The notes: a model not told the origin generated them from the sequence alone. 42,636 bases of DNA from Peptococcaceae bacterium (GCA_012839895.1 DUML01000054.1:1-42636), one strand, 5' to 3'; shown: positions 1 through 10,523, counted from the first letter of the stretch. A program made the numbers and translations.

Positions 1-143
1 AAATCTTTTACCCTGGTATCTTTATTAACCTGAGCTTTAGCGAGAATCTTGTTGGATTGAGAAACCCCTATCCCATAAATATAGGTCAGAGCTATCTCAA
101 CACGCTTGTCTCGAGGTATATCCACCCCAGCGATACGTGCCAT
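1..143 (-). CDS. rpsM: Ribosomal protein uS13 (N-terminal part, cut by window edge)
   Basis: S13 sits in the head of the 30S subunit and contacts the P-site tRNA and the inter-subunit bridge to L5. The visible 47 codons start with ATG at 143 and read [20 protein letters not shown] followed by YIYGIG, the typical S13 N terminus; the rest lies beyond position 1. It follows rpmJ by about 116 bp, in the conserved order infA-rpmJ-rpsM. Identification rests on the N-terminal signature only, but this is highly diagnostic. Confidence 0.95.
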   Translation of the reverse strand, partial: MARIAGVDIPRDKRVEIALTYIYGIGVSQSNKILAKAQVNKDTRVKD

Positions 144-259
144 CTAAAATACACACCCCCGTTTTATTCGCTGTTCATATGCAAACTATATAGTTTTCTT
201 GCTACCGGTTTGATCTTGTATTACAAAGTCCTTCGGACATCGAACTTCGCATCTCGATC

Positions 260-373
260 TTAACCTTGGCGTTGTTTATGCTTGGGATTTTCACAAATCA
301 CTATGACTTTTCCGTGACGTTTAATAACTTTGCACTTTTCACAAATCGGTTTTACAGAAGGCCTTACTTTCAC
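260..373 (-). CDS. rpmJ: Ribosomal protein bL36, zinc-binding form
   Basis: L36 is a tiny zinc-ribbon protein of the 50S subunit. This 37-residue ORF starts with GTG at 373 ([16 protein letters not shown]) and ends [10 protein letters not shown]. The zinc ligands are visible as CEKC and, 12 residues later, C-X4-H, so this is the C+ (zinc-binding) paralog. The GTG is preceded by GGGAGGG. Length is exactly that of the family. It lies between infA and rpsM as in other Firmicutes. Confidence 0.95.
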   Translation of the reverse strand: MKVRPSVKPICEKCKVIKRHGKVIVICENPKHKQRQG

Positions 374-396
374 CTGTAATCCCTCCCTCATTTGCT

Positions 397-615
397 TTAT
401 TTGTATCTATAAACAATGCGTCCTCTGGTCAGGTCATAGGGAGAGAGCTCCACGGTGACCCGGTCTCCTGGCAGAATCCTAATGAAATGCATACGGATCT
501 TGCCGGAAACGTGCGCCAGAACCTTGTGCCCGTTAGAGAGTTCAACACGAAACATTGCGTTTGGCAGTGGTTCTAAAACCTTACCCTCTACCTCAATAAC
601 ATCTTCTTTGGACAT
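397..615 (-). CDS. infA: Translation initiation factor IF-1
   Basis: IF-1 binds the ribosomal A site during initiation and helps IF-2 and IF-3 select initiator tRNA. The 72-residue product ([20 protein letters not shown]...) has the single OB fold and the conserved '[19 protein letters not shown]' core; 72 aa is the standard length. Its ATG follows AAAGGAGGG. It lies between map and rpmJ, the usual spc-operon tail position in Firmicutes. No anomalies seen. Confidence 0.97.
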   Translation of the reverse strand: MSKEDVIEVEGKVLEPLPNAMFRVELSNGHKVLAHVSGKIRMHFIRILPGDRVTVELSPYDLTRGRIVYRYK

Positions 616-658
616 TTTGCATTTCCCTCCTTTGACATTTTCTTATCCGGTGGCAAGC

Positions 659-1405
659 TTAAGTTCGAGTTAGTATTTCAGGGCCGTTTTCAGTAATGGC
701 CACTGTGTGTTCGAAATGTGCCGAGGCTCGGCGATCTTTGGTTACGACCGTCCATCCGTCCTCAAGAGTTTCTACTTCGTAGCCCCCCAAATTAACCATT
801 GGTTCAATCGCCAGGGCCATTCCAATCTCGAGTCTCGGCCCCCTGCCGGGTTTGCCAAAGTTGGGTATCTGTGGTTCTTCATGCATTTTTCTGCCAATCC
901 CGTGCCCAACATAATCCCGCACTACCGACATCCCATTACTTTCAACATAAGTCTGGATTGCAGAAGAAATGTCTTGAAGACGTTTTCCTTTACGGGCTTG
1001 AACAATACCCAGCTCCAAAGCTTTACTAGTTACTGCCAGCAACTTGGCTTTTTCAGTACTGATCTCACCAACCGGCAGTGTAATTGCAGCGTCACCTACA
1101 TATCCTTTGTAAATGGCACCACAATCGATACTGATAATATCACCATTTTTTAAGGTTCTCAAACCGGGAATCCCGTGAACAACTTCTTCGTTGATTGAAG
1201 TGCAGAGGCTCGCCGGAAAACCATTGTAACCCTTAAAAGCCGGGATTGCTTGGTATTTCCTAATGTGTTTTTCAGCAGCCTTGTCAAGTTCTTCCGTTGT
1301 TATTCCCGGTTTAACCATTTCTTTCATGATCTCTAAAACTTCGGCCACTATGCGGCCTGCTTCACGCATCAGCTTCAGCTGATCCTTGTTTTTTAGTTCA
1401 ATCAT
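659..1405 (-). CDS. map: Type I methionine aminopeptidase
   Basis: Removes the N-terminal methionine from nascent proteins in the cytosol. With the ATG at 1405 the product is 248 aa (MIELKNKDQLKLMREAGRIV...), the length of the Bacillus enzyme. The five dimetal ligands are present: D94 and D105 (ISIDCG / YVGDAA), H168 (GHGIGR), E201 (AIEPM) and E232 (FEHT); H77 in VVHGIP is the substrate-positioning histidine. A longer ORF start at 1426 would overlap adk. I prefer 1405 because GGAGTAGGGTC lies just upstream and the protein then begins at the family N terminus. It is coupled to adk, whose stop is at 1410-1412. Confidence 0.95.
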   Translation of the reverse strand: MIELKNKDQLKLMREAGRIVAEVLEIMKEMVKPGITTEELDKAAEKHIRKYQAIPAFKGYNGFPASLCTSINEEVVHGIPGLRTLKNGDIISIDCGAIYKGYVGDAAITLPVGEISTEKAKLLAVTSKALELGIVQARKGKRLQDISSAIQTYVESNGMSVVRDYVGHGIGRKMHEEPQIPNFGKPGRGPRLEIGMALAIEPMVNLGGYEVETLEDGWTVVTKDRRASAHFEHTVAITENGPEILTRT

Positions 1406-1409
1406 GACC

Positions 1410-2054
<645 letters not shown>

Positions 2055-2065
2055 TTAAGAGCCTC

Positions 2066-3355
2066 CTACTTCAAGAATCCCTGATAGTGTCGTTGCAAGA
2101 GCTGAGCTTCCATCTGTTTCATAGTATCCAGCGCCACGCTGACAACAATCAGTAAAGATGTTCCTCCCAGATAAATATTCTTGATTCCGGTCAGTCCCAT
2201 TACCAAACTGGGGAGAACTGCTATGAGAGCCAAGAATATTCCACCGGCTAACGTAACTCTGCTTAGAATTTTAAACAAATAATCCGAAGTTGGGCGTCCG
2301 GGGCGGATTCCCGGGATAAAGCCGCCGTATTTTTTCAGATTATCGGCTACATCAACCGGATTAAAGGTGATACCGGTATAGAAGTAGGTAAAGAAAATAA
2401 TGAGTAAAGCGTATATGGTTAAATAGGGAATCGAATAAATTGTACCGTTCATGGAAAGCCATTTATTGACGAACATAACAAACCCGGAAGTTTGCGGCAG
2501 CCAAGTCGCAATTGTACCGGGGAAAGCTACCAGCGAGATACCGAAAATAATGGGAATAACGCCAGCTTGGTTTACTTTTAAAGGAATATGGGAGCTTTGC
2601 CCGCCATAAACCCGGCGTCCCACCACTCTCTTCGCATACTGGACAGGTATTCTTCTTTGGCCTTCCTGAATAAACACCACACCGGCAATAATTAATGCTG
2701 CGATAACCACCAAGCCGACAATAGAAAACCAGCTTATTTCGCCTACCTTAAGGAGATTGACCAGATATTTGATGGCATCCGGTATTCCGGCAACAATCCC
2801 GGCAAAAATGATGATGGAAATACCATTTCCTATACCTTTTTCCGTAATTTGCTCACCTAGCCACATAAGGAAGGCTGTTCCTGCAGTTAAAACTAAGGCA
2901 ATCATCAGATAAATCGGAATTCTGAAGCTCGGATCCGGAATGACCAGCGCTCCTCTTAAGCCTATAGTAAGTCCAAGACCGTTGATAAAACCTAAGATAA
3001 CTGTGCCGTAACGGGTAAACTGGACAATTTTCTTCCGGCCTTCTTCGCCCTCTTTGGCCAGCCTTTCCAAATAAGGAATGACAACCGTCAAGAGCTGAAT
3101 GATAATCGAAGCCGTAATATAAGGCATAATACTTAAGGCAAACACCGAAAAGCGTTTCAAAGAGCCGCCGGAAAAGGTGTTAAAGAAGTCAAACAGTCCT
3201 CCACTGCCCATCATCTCAGTAAGCAATTCACGATCCATGAAAGGAATCGGGATGTGAGCCCCGATCCTGAAGACCAGGAGCATAAGCAGAGTGAACCCTA
3301 TTTTTTTACGAATGCTTGGGACTCCCCACGCATCTTTCAGGGTCTCAAGTATCAA
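2066..3355 (-). CDS. secY: Preprotein translocase subunit SecY
   Basis: SecY is the protein-conducting channel of the plasma membrane and works with SecE (28626-28865 here), SecG and SecA. The 429-residue product has about ten hydrophobic segments, starting with KIGFTLLMLLVFRIGAHIPI after a short cytosolic N terminus. The plug region GGLFDFFNTFSGG and the cytosolic loop with KRVVGRRVYGGQSSHIPLK are typical. It starts one base after the rplO stop, which suggests translational coupling. Length is normal for Firmicutes. Confidence 0.97.
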   Translation of the reverse strand: MILETLKDAWGVPSIRKKIGFTLLMLLVFRIGAHIPIPFMDRELLTEMMGSGGLFDFFNTFSGGSLKRFSVFALSIMPYITASIIIQLLTVVIPYLERLAKEGEEGRKKIVQFTRYGTVILGFINGLGLTIGLRGALVIPDPSFRIPIYLMIALVLTAGTAFLMWLGEQITEKGIGNGISIIIFAGIVAGIPDAIKYLVNLLKVGEISWFSIVGLVVIAALIIAGVVFIQEGQRRIPVQYAKRVVGRRVYGGQSSHIPLKVNQAGVIPIIFGISLVAFPGTIATWLPQTSGFVMFVNKWLSMNGTIYSIPYLTIYALLIIFFTYFYTGITFNPVDVADNLKKYGGFIPGIRPGRPTSDYLFKILSRVTLAGGIFLALIAVLPSLVMGLTGIKNIYLGGTSLLIVVSVALDTMKQMEAQLLQRHYQGFLK

Positions 3356-3356
3356 T

Positions 3357-3809
3357 TTATTCCACCTCTACTTTTCCACCGGCAGCAGTGATTTTCTCCG
3401 CCGCTGTTTTACTTACTTTTTGTACTTTGACAGTAAGGGCCTTGGTTAATTCACCTTCTCCTAGAACTTTGACACCATCAAGAGGCTTCTTGATAAGTCC
3501 AACGCCAAAGAGTGATTCGATTGTAACCTCAGCTCCCTGTTCAAATCTTTCTTCCAGATCGGCAACGTTGATAACATTATATTCCTTACGGAAAATATTT
3601 GTAAAACCGCGTTTGGGAATTCGGCGAGTCATGGGCATCTGGCCGCCTTCAAAGCCGGGACGGACACCACCGCCGGAACGGGCGTTTTGGCCTTTATGAC
3701 CGCGACCTGCTGTGTTACCCAAACCGGAACCATTACCTCTGCCCACACGTTTGCGTGTTTTTCTCGAACCTTCTGCAGGCTTTAATTCATGGAGTTTCAA
3801 TGTGGACAC
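3357..3809 (-). CDS. rplO: Ribosomal protein uL15
   Basis: L15 is a late-assembling 50S protein that threads a long extension into 23S rRNA. The 150-residue product begins [20 protein letters not shown] and carries the glycine-rich extension [19 protein letters not shown] and the RRIPKRGF motif. The ATG follows GTAAGGAGGTG. In most Firmicutes rpmD lies immediately upstream; here the 105-bp gap to rpsE is too short for it. The gene itself looks normal. Confidence 0.97.
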   Translation of the reverse strand: MSTLKLHELKPAEGSRKTRKRVGRGNGSGLGNTAGRGHKGQNARSGGGVRPGFEGGQMPMTRRIPKRGFTNIFRKEYNVINVADLEERFEQGAEVTIESLFGVGLIKKPLDGVKVLGEGELTKALTVKVQKVSKTAAEKITAAGGKVEVE

Positions 3810-3914
3810 CTCCTTACTATTTTGCAGTACTGTTTCTCTTAACCGGATTTATTTAGCTCATATCCTGCGCATCTTAGCTTTGAGTCATCCGTAAAGGTTA
3901 TCTGTTTTAAGCTT
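3810..3914 (-). other. rpsE-rplO spacer lacking rpmD
   Basis: The 105 bp between the rpsE stop and the rplO start is where rpmD (L30, about 60 codons, 180 bp) normally sits in the spc operon. The longest minus-frame stretch here is about 24 codons and shows no L30 signature. The only clear element is the rplO ribosome binding site. I read this as loss or relocation of rpmD. Confidence 0.75.
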
Positions 3915-4415
3915 TTAGCCCAGGATTTCTTCTACTGTTTTACCGCGCAACTTGGCGACTTCTTCTTCCCTTTTCAAGGATTTTAAGCCTTCCATAGTAG
4001 CGTTAACAACATTATGGGGATTGGCTGATCCAAGTGATTTGGTGAGTATATCTTTAACCCCTGCTGCTTCCAGCACCGCACGCACAGGTCCGCCGGCGAT
4101 AACTCCGGTTCCTTTGGAAGCCGGTTTTAAGAGTACCTGGCCGGCACCAAATTTGCCAATAATAGGATGAGGAATAGTTGTTCCTTTGAGCGGTATGGAA
4201 ATGAGGTTTTTCTTCGCATCTTCTATCCCTTTGCGAATTGCTTCGGGAACTTCGGCAGCTTTGCCCAGTCCGGCTCCCACTATACCGTTACCGTCACCGA
4301 CAACAACTAAAGCGCTGAAGCTGAAGCGTCTGCCGCCTTTTACTACTTTTGCGACACGGGCTATATGGACAATCTTTTCAGTTAGTTCCAGTTTGCTGGG
4401 ATCAATATTTGACAA
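3915..4415 (-). CDS. rpsE: Ribosomal protein uS5
   Basis: S5 helps keep decoding accurate and forms part of the mRNA entry and helicase site. The 166-residue protein has the N-terminal double-stranded RNA-binding domain ([20 protein letters not shown]) and the C-terminal domain with [11 protein letters not shown]. Length and start ([14 protein letters not shown]) fit the family; GGAGGGAGAC precedes the ATG. It follows rplR by 24 bp. The usual downstream partner rpmD is absent. Confidence 0.97.
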   Translation of the reverse strand: MSNIDPSKLELTEKIVHIARVAKVVKGGRRFSFSALVVVGDGNGIVGAGLGKAAEVPEAIRKGIEDAKKNLISIPLKGTTIPHPIIGKFGAGQVLLKPASKGTGVIAGGPVRAVLEAAGVKDILTKSLGSANPHNVVNATMEGLKSLKREEEVAKLRGKTVEEILG

Positions 4416-4439
4416 TGAGTCTCCCTCCTTTTCCCTTGA

Positions 4440-4808
4440 TTAGAATTCCAGCCCTGCTTCTCTGGCACCTTCAGCCAGAGCTGCTACTCTACCATGATAA
4501 AGGTTCCCGCCGCGGTCATATACCACCTTGGTGATACCCTTGGCCAGAGCCTTTTTAGCAATCATTTCCCCGACTTTTTTGGCACCTTCAATATTTCCTC
4601 CGGAAAGCCCACTAGCCTTAAATTCCGGTTCTAAGGACGAAGCGGCAACGAGTGTTATGCCGAGGTCATCATTAATAACTTGAGCATAAATATGGTTGAG
4701 GCTTCTGAACACCGAAAGTCTTGGCCTTTCGGCTGTGCCATAAATTTTCTTGCGTACGCTTTTATGCTTTTCTCTTATTTTTTTTCTACGGTCAGTCCTT
4801 TTTATCAA
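4440..4808 (-). CDS. rplR: Ribosomal protein uL18
   Basis: L18 binds 5S rRNA with L5 in the central protuberance of the 50S subunit. The 122-residue product begins [20 protein letters not shown] and shows the L18 core [18 protein letters not shown] and the C terminus [19 protein letters not shown]. Length is typical for Firmicutes. It lies between rplF (43-bp gap) and rpsE in the standard spc order. Confidence 0.97.
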   Translation of the reverse strand: MIKRTDRRKKIREKHKSVRKKIYGTAERPRLSVFRSLNHIYAQVINDDLGITLVAASSLEPEFKASGLSGGNIEGAKKVGEMIAKKALAKGITKVVYDRGGNLYHGRVAALAEGAREAGLEF

Positions 4809-4851
4809 GCAAATTCACCCTTTCTATGCGGCAAGAGATTTTGCCCTTACC

Positions 4852-5394
4852 TTACTTCTTGCCACCGGTTTTACCTTCCTTACGGCGGATAACTTCATTT
4901 TCGTATTTAATACCTTTGCCTTTATAGGGCTCCGGCGGACGTTGTTCACGGACATTGGCAGCGAACACTCCGACCTTTTCTTTATCAATTCCCTTAATAA
5001 TTATCTTGTTTGGTGCGGGAACTTCTATCTCAATGCCTTCCCAGGGTTCCATTTCTACAGGATGGGATTTACCGACTGCAAGTACCAGCTTCTTGCCTTG
5101 GAGGGAGGCACGATAACCGACACCCACCAAATCCAGGCTCTTGCTAAAACCTTTGGTCACGCCTTCAATCATATTGGCCAGAAGAGTACGGGTTAGGCCG
5201 TGGAAAGCGCGATGCTCAGGTTCATCGCTGGAACGGGTTACATTTATGGTATTACCGTCGATTGCAATGGTAATCTCCGGGCGAAATTCCCTGGTAAGAG
5301 TGCCTTTGGGGCCTTTGACTGTTACGACATTGCCTTCTTGTTTTATTTCAACCCCGCTGGGTATGGTAATAGGTTTTCTACCAATTCGAGACAT
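4852..5394 (-). CDS. rplF: Ribosomal protein uL6
   Basis: L6 lies near the sarcin-ricin loop and the factor-binding site of the 50S subunit. The 180-residue product starts [17 protein letters not shown] and contains the two repeated L6 domains, with GVGYRA and the C-terminal signature [20 protein letters not shown]. The lysine-rich end KTGGKK is usual. It follows rpsH by 18 bp. No anomalies. Confidence 0.97.
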   Translation of the reverse strand: MSRIGRKPITIPSGVEIKQEGNVVTVKGPKGTLTREFRPEITIAIDGNTINVTRSSDEPEHRAFHGLTRTLLANMIEGVTKGFSKSLDLVGVGYRASLQGKKLVLAVGKSHPVEMEPWEGIEIEVPAPNKIIIKGIDKEKVGVFAANVREQRPPEPYKGKGIKYENEVIRRKEGKTGGKK

Positions 5395-5412
5395 ATTCTA
5401 CACCTCCATCCT

Positions 5413-5814
5413 TTACCAAATGTAGCAGATGACTTCTCCACCTAATCCTTCTTTGCGTGCCTGTCTGTCAGGCATGATGCCTTTGGAGGTAGATATAACT
5501 GCAACTCCCAGGCCCCCAAGTACTTTAGGAATCTGGTCTTTTTTAGCGTAAACACGACGGCCGGGACGGCTGATACGCTTTAAACCGGTAATTACCCGTT
5601 CCCGGTTCGGACCATATTTAAGATAGATCCTGATTATATCCTGTTTATTGTCTTTGATTACTTCATAATCCTTAATAAAGCCTTCCTGTTTCATCAGTTC
5701 GGCCAGAGCCTTCTTAATATTTGAGCCCGGTACTTCCACTTTATCGTGATATACCATTCCGGCATTACGAATCCTTGTCAAAAAATCGGCAATAGGATCT
5801 GATGTCAATGACAC
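5413..5814 (-). CDS. rpsH: Ribosomal protein uS8
   Basis: S8 is a primary 16S rRNA-binding protein of the platform. The 133-residue protein starts [19 protein letters not shown] and ends with the S8 signature [20 protein letters not shown]. Start and length are typical; GAAAGGGGGAAACTTCAGTG precedes the ATG. In E. coli S8 is the translational repressor of the spc operon; nothing in this sequence shows whether that holds here. Confidence 0.97.
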   Translation of the reverse strand: MSLTSDPIADFLTRIRNAGMVYHDKVEVPGSNIKKALAELMKQEGFIKDYEVIKDNKQDIIRIYLKYGPNRERVITGLKRISRPGRRVYAKKDQIPKVLGGLGVAVISTSKGIMPDRQARKEGLGGEVICYIW

Positions 5815-5842
5815 TGAAGTTTCCCCCTTTCTCCAATAATGC

Positions 5843-6028
5843 TTACCAACTAGCCTTGGTTATTCCAGGCAGTTCGCCTTTATAAGCCAGTTCTCTGAAG
5901 CATATCCTGCATATTCCAAATTTACGCATATAGGCATGCGGGCGGCCACATATCTTGCAGCGATTATGCCAGCGAACAGCATATTTCGGTTTTCTTGCTT
6001 GCCGAGCAATCATTGATTTTTTGGCCAT
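5843..6028 (-). CDS. rpsZ: Ribosomal protein uS14, zinc-binding type Z
   Basis: S14 is a 30S head protein. At 61 aa this is the short, zinc-dependent form, with two CxxC pairs (CKIC and CRIC) forming the zinc site; the long zinc-independent paralog is about 89-100 aa. It starts [19 protein letters not shown] and ends LPGITKASW, both conserved. It lies between rplE and rpsH. Symbols rpsN1 and rpsZ are both in use. Confidence 0.96.
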   Translation of the reverse strand: MAKKSMIARQARKPKYAVRWHNRCKICGRPHAYMRKFGICRICFRELAYKGELPGITKASW

Positions 6029-6062
6029 TTTTAAGCCTCCTTAAATCTAGTCCTTAGCGAGT

Positions 6063-6602
6063 CTAATCGCGAAACGGCATACCAAAACCTCTTAAGAGTT
6101 CTTTGGCCTCTTCGTCAGTCTTGGCTGTTGTCACAAAGACAATGTCCATTCCCCTAAGTTTATCAATTTTATCATAATTAATTTCAGGGAAAATCAGCTG
6201 TTCTTTCAGTCCCAGAGTATAGTTTCCTCTGCCGTCAAATGATTTACCGGATACACCTTGAAAGTCCCTAACGCGAGGGAGAGCGAAATTAATCAGTCTA
6301 TCAGCAAATTCATACATCCTGTCGCCTCTTAAGGTCACTTTGACCCCAATAGGCATCCCGGAACGAACCTTAAAAGCAGCAATAGATTTTTTTGCCCTAG
6401 TAACTACCGGTCTCTGGCCTGAGATAGTCATTATATCTTCAATAGCCGCGTCAATGGCCTTAGGGTTTTGAATCGCTTCCCCTAAGCCGACATTGATAAC
6501 TATTTTCTCCAAACGCGGTGTTTGCATAACGTTTTTATAATTGAACTTCTTTTGAAGTGCCGGGATTATTTCTTTTTTATATAGTTCCTTTAAGCGGGCC
6601 AC
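6063..6602 (-). CDS. rplE: Ribosomal protein uL5
   Basis: L5 binds 5S rRNA and the P-site tRNA and forms a bridge to S13. The 179-residue product starts [20 protein letters not shown] and carries the family motif [13 protein letters not shown] and the region [20 protein letters not shown]. Length matches Bacillus L5 (179 aa). It follows rplX by 21 bp. Normal in all visible respects. Confidence 0.97.
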   Translation of the reverse strand: MARLKELYKKEIIPALQKKFNYKNVMQTPRLEKIVINVGLGEAIQNPKAIDAAIEDIMTISGQRPVVTRAKKSIAAFKVRSGMPIGVKVTLRGDRMYEFADRLINFALPRVRDFQGVSGKSFDGRGNYTLGLKEQLIFPEINYDKIDKLRGMDIVFVTTAKTDEEAKELLRGFGMPFRD

Positions 6603-6623
6603 CAGAATACCTCCCTTCCAAAA

Positions 6624-6968
6624 TTATTTCTTATTTTGATCCGGTAAGTTGTGGCCGCATTTCTTGCAGACCCTTACTTTTCCTTCTCCGGTTATTTTGA
6701 TACTTTTTCTGGTTACTGAATTGCATTCTGTGCAGTAAAGCATGACATTCGAGCTGTGAATAGGCGCTTCAATTTCAACAATCCCACCCTGAGGCATTTT
6801 CTTGGTAGGTCTCTGGTGCTTCTTCACTACATTGACTTTTTCCACGATAACTCTGCTTTTATCTGGAAGCACTTGGAGCACTTTGCCCTTTTTGCCTGCA
6901 TCTTTGCCTGTTATAACCATAACCATGTCGCCTTTTTTGACATGCACTTTTGCTTTTGCGGCGGACAT
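6624..6968 (-). CDS. rplX: Ribosomal protein uL24
   Basis: L24 starts assembly of the 50S subunit near the peptide exit tunnel. The 114-residue protein has the KOW motif ([20 protein letters not shown]) near the N terminus and a C-terminal half with two cysteine pairs (YCTECN and RVCKKCG), probably a small zinc ribbon as in many bacterial L24 proteins. It lies between rplN and rplE in standard order. Confidence 0.96.
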   Translation of the reverse strand: MSAAKAKVHVKKGDMVMVITGKDAGKKGKVLQVLPDKSRVIVEKVNVVKKHQRPTKKMPQGGIVEIEAPIHSSNVMLYCTECNSVTRKSIKITGEGKVRVCKKCGHNLPDQNKK

Positions 6969-6998
6969 AATTTCTTCACCTCCGTCCGACTTGTCGTC

Positions 6999-7367
6999 CT
7001 ATAATACTTCCGGTGCTAGTGACACGATTTTCATATAATCTTTTTCTCTCAGTTCCCGAGCTACTGGCCCAAAGATACGGGTCCCACGGGGGCTTTTATC
7101 ATCTTTAATAATTACTGCAGCATTCTCAGAAAACTTAATATATGAACCGTCAGGTCTTTTAATTTCTTTTTTAGTTCTTACCACAACGGCCTTAACAACT
7201 TCACCTTTTTTGACCACGCCGCCTGGTGTTGCTTCTTTAACCGAAGCAATGATTACATCACCTACTGTGGCATACCGACGTTTAGAACCACCCAACACCC
7301 GGATACACAATAATTTCTTAGCTCCGGTATTGTCTCCTACTTTAAGGGTTGATTCAGCTTGAATCAT
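6999..7367 (-). CDS. rplN: Ribosomal protein uL14
   Basis: L14 contacts 16S rRNA across the inter-subunit interface and is the site of RsfS silencing. The 122-residue product starts [20 protein letters not shown] and contains the signature [16 protein letters not shown] and the end [11 protein letters not shown]. Exactly 122 aa is the universal bacterial length. An AGGAGGGCCCGCCC ribosome binding site lies upstream. Confidence 0.97.
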   Translation of the reverse strand: MIQAESTLKVGDNTGAKKLLCIRVLGGSKRRYATVGDVIIASVKEATPGGVVKKGEVVKAVVVRTKKEIKRPDGSYIKFSENAAVIIKDDKSPRGTRIFGPVARELREKDYMKIVSLAPEVL

Positions 7368-7407
7368 TGGGCGGGCCCTCCTTTCCTGGATGCATTATTT
7401 ATTCGGC

Positions 7408-7668
7408 TTAAAGAACAACAGCTTTTTCGGTTATTTTAACCAGCCGCCAGTTTTTTTCCTTACTTATAGGCCTGGTTTCCATTATTATAACGGTATCCCC
7501 GACTTTAGCCTCATTGTTCTCATCATGAACTTTATATTTTTTAGTGATTTTTACGGTTTTCTGATAGATAGGGTGCTTTTTAGCTGTGACTACGGCCACA
7601 ACAATAGTTTTATCCATTTTATCGCTGACAACTTTTCCAATTCTGGTTTTGCGCAGATTTCTTTCCAA
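7408..7668 (-). CDS. rpsQ: Ribosomal protein uS17
   Basis: S17 is a primary 16S rRNA-binding protein with an OB fold. The 86-residue product starts [20 protein letters not shown] and carries the conserved [20 protein letters not shown] segment. It lies between rpmC (25-bp gap) and rplN. Length and sequence are ordinary. Confidence 0.97.
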   Translation of the reverse strand: MERNLRKTRIGKVVSDKMDKTIVVAVVTAKKHPIYQKTVKITKKYKVHDENNEAKVGDTVIIMETRPISKEKNWRLVKITEKAVVL

Positions 7669-7693
7669 GATCTAGAGCGCCTCCTTTCTACTT

Positions 7694-7894
7694 TTAAGCG
7701 CGCCTAAGTTCGCGCTCACGGAGAATGGTCTTGCCTCTTGCAATACCTTTACGGACCTCTTTGATCCGCATTGGGTTGTCAAGCTGACCGGTAGCTAATT
7801 GGAAACGCAAATTGAATAATTCCGTTTTATAACTGTCAATTTGTTTTAACAGTTCTTCATCTGTCATATCACGGAAATTTTTATTCTTCGCCAT
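7694..7894 (-). CDS. rpmC: Ribosomal protein uL29
   Basis: L29 lies at the peptide tunnel exit and is part of the docking site for SRP and trigger factor. The 66-residue, mostly helical product ([18 protein letters not shown]...) has the signature [15 protein letters not shown] and ends with RERELRRA. Its start lies 14 bp inside the rplP coding end, and its ribosome binding site GGAGGTGG is within rplP, so the two genes are probably translationally coupled. Confidence 0.97.
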   Translation of the reverse strand: MAKNKNFRDMTDEELLKQIDSYKTELFNLRFQLATGQLDNPMRIKEVRKGIARGKTILRERELRRA

Positions 7895-8333
7895 CTACGC
7901 CACCTCCAACCTGTTCTCCGTCCAAATCTTCTTTGCGGACAAACTTGCATTTAACAGGGAGTTTGTGAGAAGCGAGTCGAAATGCTTCACGAGCTACTTC
8001 CTCCGGAATACCGGCAAGCTCAAACATTATTCTCCCTGGCTTAACAACTGCCACCCAATACTCGGGGGTCCCTTTACCGCTTCCCATCCTGGTTTCGGCA
8101 GGTTTGGCGGTTATCGGCCTGTCGGGAAAGATATTTATCCATACTTGACCGCCGCGTCTAATGTAGCGGGTCATTGCAATACGAGCGGCTTCAATTTGCC
8201 TGTTGGTAATCCAGGCATTATCGAGAGCCATCAGTCCATATTCTCCGTAAACAACTTTTGTCCCTTTGTGAGCTTTGCCTTTTAAGGAAGGCCTATGCTG
8301 TTTACGATGCTTTACTCTGGTAGGTATAAGCAT
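7881..8333 (-). CDS. rplP: Ribosomal protein uL16
   Basis: L16 helps position the A-site tRNA elbow. The 150-residue protein starts [20 protein letters not shown] and contains the motif [19 protein letters not shown]. Relative to many bacterial L16 proteins it has a slightly extended acidic tail ([17 protein letters not shown]); the sequence of this tail also encodes the rpmC ribosome binding site. The start is one base downstream of the rpsC stop. Confidence 0.97.
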   Translation of the reverse strand: MLIPTRVKHRKQHRPSLKGKAHKGTKVVYGEYGLMALDNAWITNRQIEAARIAMTRYIRRGGQVWINIFPDRPITAKPAETRMGSGKGTPEYWVAVVKPGRIMFELAGIPEEVAREAFRLASHKLPVKCKFVRKEDLDGEQVGGGVDGEE

Positions 8334-8334
8334 G

Positions 8335-8994
8335 TTATTGTCCTCCTTCCTCCGTTACGGCCTTCTTGGCAGGAAGAACCTCGCCGCGGTAAATCCATAC
8401 TTTGACACCAATTTTGCCGTAGGTCGTATTGGCTTCGGCAAAACCATAGTCAATATCCGCCCTTAGGGTATGCAGAGGTACTTTGCCCTCGTTATACCAT
8501 TCTGTGCGAGCTATTTCCGCACCGCCAAGTCGTCCGCTGCATGCTATTTTTATGCCTTGGGCGCCTGCACGCATGGTCCGTCCCACTGTTTGTTTCATTG
8601 CTCTGCGGAAAGAAACACGTTTTTCCAGTTGCTGCGCTACGCTTTCGGCTACAAGTTGAGCGTCCAGTTCTGGTTTCTTAATTTCAACAATATTTATTGC
8701 CACTTGTTTACCGGTCATGGCTTCCAAGGCTTTACGCAAATTTTCCACCTCGGCGCCGCCACGTCCGATGACAATCCCTGATTTAGCAGCATGCACAGTT
8801 ACTTTTACTCTGTTGGCTACTCTTTCTATTTCAACTGTCGGGACTCCCGCTTGATACAGTTTCTCTTTAATAAATTTGCGAATTTTCAGGTCTTCATGAA
8901 GGAGCTCTCCGTAGTTTTTATCAGCATACCACCGTCCCTCCCAGGTACGGATAATGCCAAGACGCAGACCTTTGGGGTTAACTTTTTGACCCAT
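8335..8994 (-). CDS. rpsC: Ribosomal protein uS3
   Basis: S3 forms part of the mRNA entry tunnel and has helicase activity with S4 and S5. The 219-residue product starts [20 protein letters not shown], has a KH domain with its GxxG loop ([12 protein letters not shown]), and the C-terminal domain [20 protein letters not shown]. It lies between rplV and rplP with very short gaps. Length is typical. Confidence 0.97.
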   Translation of the reverse strand: MGQKVNPKGLRLGIIRTWEGRWYADKNYGELLHEDLKIRKFIKEKLYQAGVPTVEIERVANRVKVTVHAAKSGIVIGRGGAEVENLRKALEAMTGKQVAINIVEIKKPELDAQLVAESVAQQLEKRVSFRRAMKQTVGRTMRAGAQGIKIACSGRLGGAEIARTEWYNEGKVPLHTLRADIDYGFAEANTTYGKIGVKVWIYRGEVLPAKKAVTEEGGQ

Positions 8995-9001
8995 GCTTTG
9001 A

Positions 9002-9343
9002 TTATTCCTCCTTCTTATCGCCGACGAACACGGTAATGTGACTGGTCCGCTTGCGGATTCTGTCCGCTCTACCCTGTGCTCGGGGCTTGATGCGTTTCAA
9101 TGTCGGTCCTTGATCTACATAGATTTTCGTTACATATAGATCATCCGGACTCAAATCCAGGTTGTGTTCAGCATTTGCAACCGCCGATTTCAAAACTTTG
9201 GTCACCGGTTCTCGCGAAATCTGCGGCGTAAATTTAAGAATTGCGAAAGCTTCATCTACTTTTTTACCCCGGATTAAATCAACAACCTGACGCACCTTGC
9301 GAGGAGAAATACGGATATATTTTGCCACTGCTTTAGTTTCCAT
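9002..9343 (-). CDS. rplV: Ribosomal protein uL22
   Basis: L22 lines the peptide exit tunnel next to the macrolide site. The 113-residue product starts [20 protein letters not shown] and ends with the beta-hairpin region [20 protein letters not shown]. No insertion or deletion in the tunnel hairpin of the sort seen in macrolide-resistant strains is apparent. GAGGAGGTAATTAGCAA precedes the ATG. Confidence 0.97.
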   Translation of the reverse strand: METKAVAKYIRISPRKVRQVVDLIRGKKVDEAFAILKFTPQISREPVTKVLKSAVANAEHNLDLSPDDLYVTKIYVDQGPTLKRIKPRAQGRADRIRKRTSHITVFVGDKKEE

Positions 9344-9364
9344 TTGCTAATTACCTCCTCTCAA

Positions 9365-9646
9365 TCAGCGTAAGCCGCTGGATTTTTCGCTTCCGGCGTG
9401 TCCTTTAAATGTTCTGGTCGGTGCAAATTCACCGAGTTTATGGCCAATCATATCTTCAGTTATATAAACCGGAACATGTTTGCGACCATCATGAACAGCA
9501 ATAGTATGCCCAATCATTTGGGGAAAAATGGTAGACCTTCTTGACCAAGTCTTTAACACTCTCTTTTCGCCGGTTTTATTCATCTCTTCAATCCGCTTTA
9601 GTAAGCGGGGACAGACATATGGACCTTTTTTCAGAGATCTGCCCAT
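9365..9646 (-). CDS. rpsS: Ribosomal protein uS19
   Basis: S19 pairs with S13 in the head of the 30S subunit. The 93-residue product starts [20 protein letters not shown] and carries the family signature [20 protein letters not shown] and [15 protein letters not shown]. Length and start are typical. It lies between rplB and rplV. Confidence 0.97.
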   Translation of the reverse strand: MGRSLKKGPYVCPRLLKRIEEMNKTGEKRVLKTWSRRSTIFPQMIGHTIAVHDGRKHVPVYITEDMIGHKLGEFAPTRTFKGHAGSEKSSGLR

Positions 9647-9670
9647 TCTGAGGTCTCCTTTCGCTTAACT

Positions 9671-10495
9671 TTATCCTCTACGTTTGACTATAAATTTATT
9701 GCTCTGATTTTTCTTCTTCCGAGTCTTGGCTCCCAGAGCGGGTTTACCCCAAGGTGTAACCGGGTTGCGGCCAATCGGGTTGCGGCCTTCACCGCCACCA
9801 TGCGGGTGGTCAACAGGGTTCATAACCGCTCCACGAACTGTCGGGCGTTTGCCAAGCCAACGGTTGCGTCCGGCTTTACCGATGGTAACATTCTCATGGT
9901 CGAGATTGCCTACTTGACCGATTGTTGCCCGGCATTCCAAGTGAATCATTCTCATTTCACCGGATGGAAGCCTTAAAGTCGCATAATTTCCTTCCTTAGC
10001 CATGAGCTGAGCCGCACTGCCGGCGGCACGGACTAATTGGCCGCCTTTGCCGGGTTTCATCTCAATATTATGAATGTGGGTACCAACCGGAATGTCCTTT
10101 AGTTTTAAAGTGTTGCCGATTTTAATATCAGCACCTTCACCACTAACAATTTCCTGACCTACCTGAAGGCCATTGGGAGCAATAATATAAGCCTTGAAAC
10201 CGTCAGCGTAGTTCAAAAGAGCGATATTGGCGCTGCGATTCGGATCGTATTCGATGCTGGCCACTCTGGCCGGAATCCCATCTTTATTTCTTTTAAAGTC
10301 AATTATACGATAGCGTCTTTTATGGCCGCCGCCTTTATGCCGAACTGTCAAGCGGCCCACATTGTTTCTTCCCGCCTTCTTTTTGAGTGGAGCGAGAAGA
10401 GAACGCTCAGGTGTAGTCTTGGTGATTTCTTCGAATGTAAGCACTGTCATTTGCCTACGTCCAGGAGTTGTTGGTTTATATGCTTTAATAGGCAT
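9671..10495 (-). CDS. rplB: Ribosomal protein uL2
   Basis: L2 is a core 50S protein needed for peptidyl-transferase centre assembly and subunit joining. The 274-residue product starts [20 protein letters not shown] and has the conserved C-terminal region [20 protein letters not shown] with the essential histidine. It follows rplW by 28 bp. Length is the usual 274-277 aa. Confidence 0.98.
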   Translation of the reverse strand: MPIKAYKPTTPGRRQMTVLTFEEITKTTPERSLLAPLKKKAGRNNVGRLTVRHKGGGHKRRYRIIDFKRNKDGIPARVASIEYDPNRSANIALLNYADGFKAYIIAPNGLQVGQEIVSGEGADIKIGNTLKLKDIPVGTHIHNIEMKPGKGGQLVRAAGSAAQLMAKEGNYATLRLPSGEMRMIHLECRATIGQVGNLDHENVTIGKAGRNRWLGKRPTVRGAVMNPVDHPHGGGEGRNPIGRNPVTPWGKPALGAKTRKKKNQSNKFIVKRRG

Positions 10496-10523
10496 TATTT
10501 TCTCCCTCCTTTGCCTCTAAATT

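Noticed and set aside
57-263. A 68-codon plus-strand open frame over rpsM and the rpsM-rpmJ gap.
   Set aside because: It is antisense to conserved rpsM and the amino acid sequence resembles nothing.
3712-3894. A plus-strand open frame across the rpsE-rplO gap, considered as a replacement for rpmD.
   Set aside because: Wrong strand, overlaps rplO, and has no L30 features.
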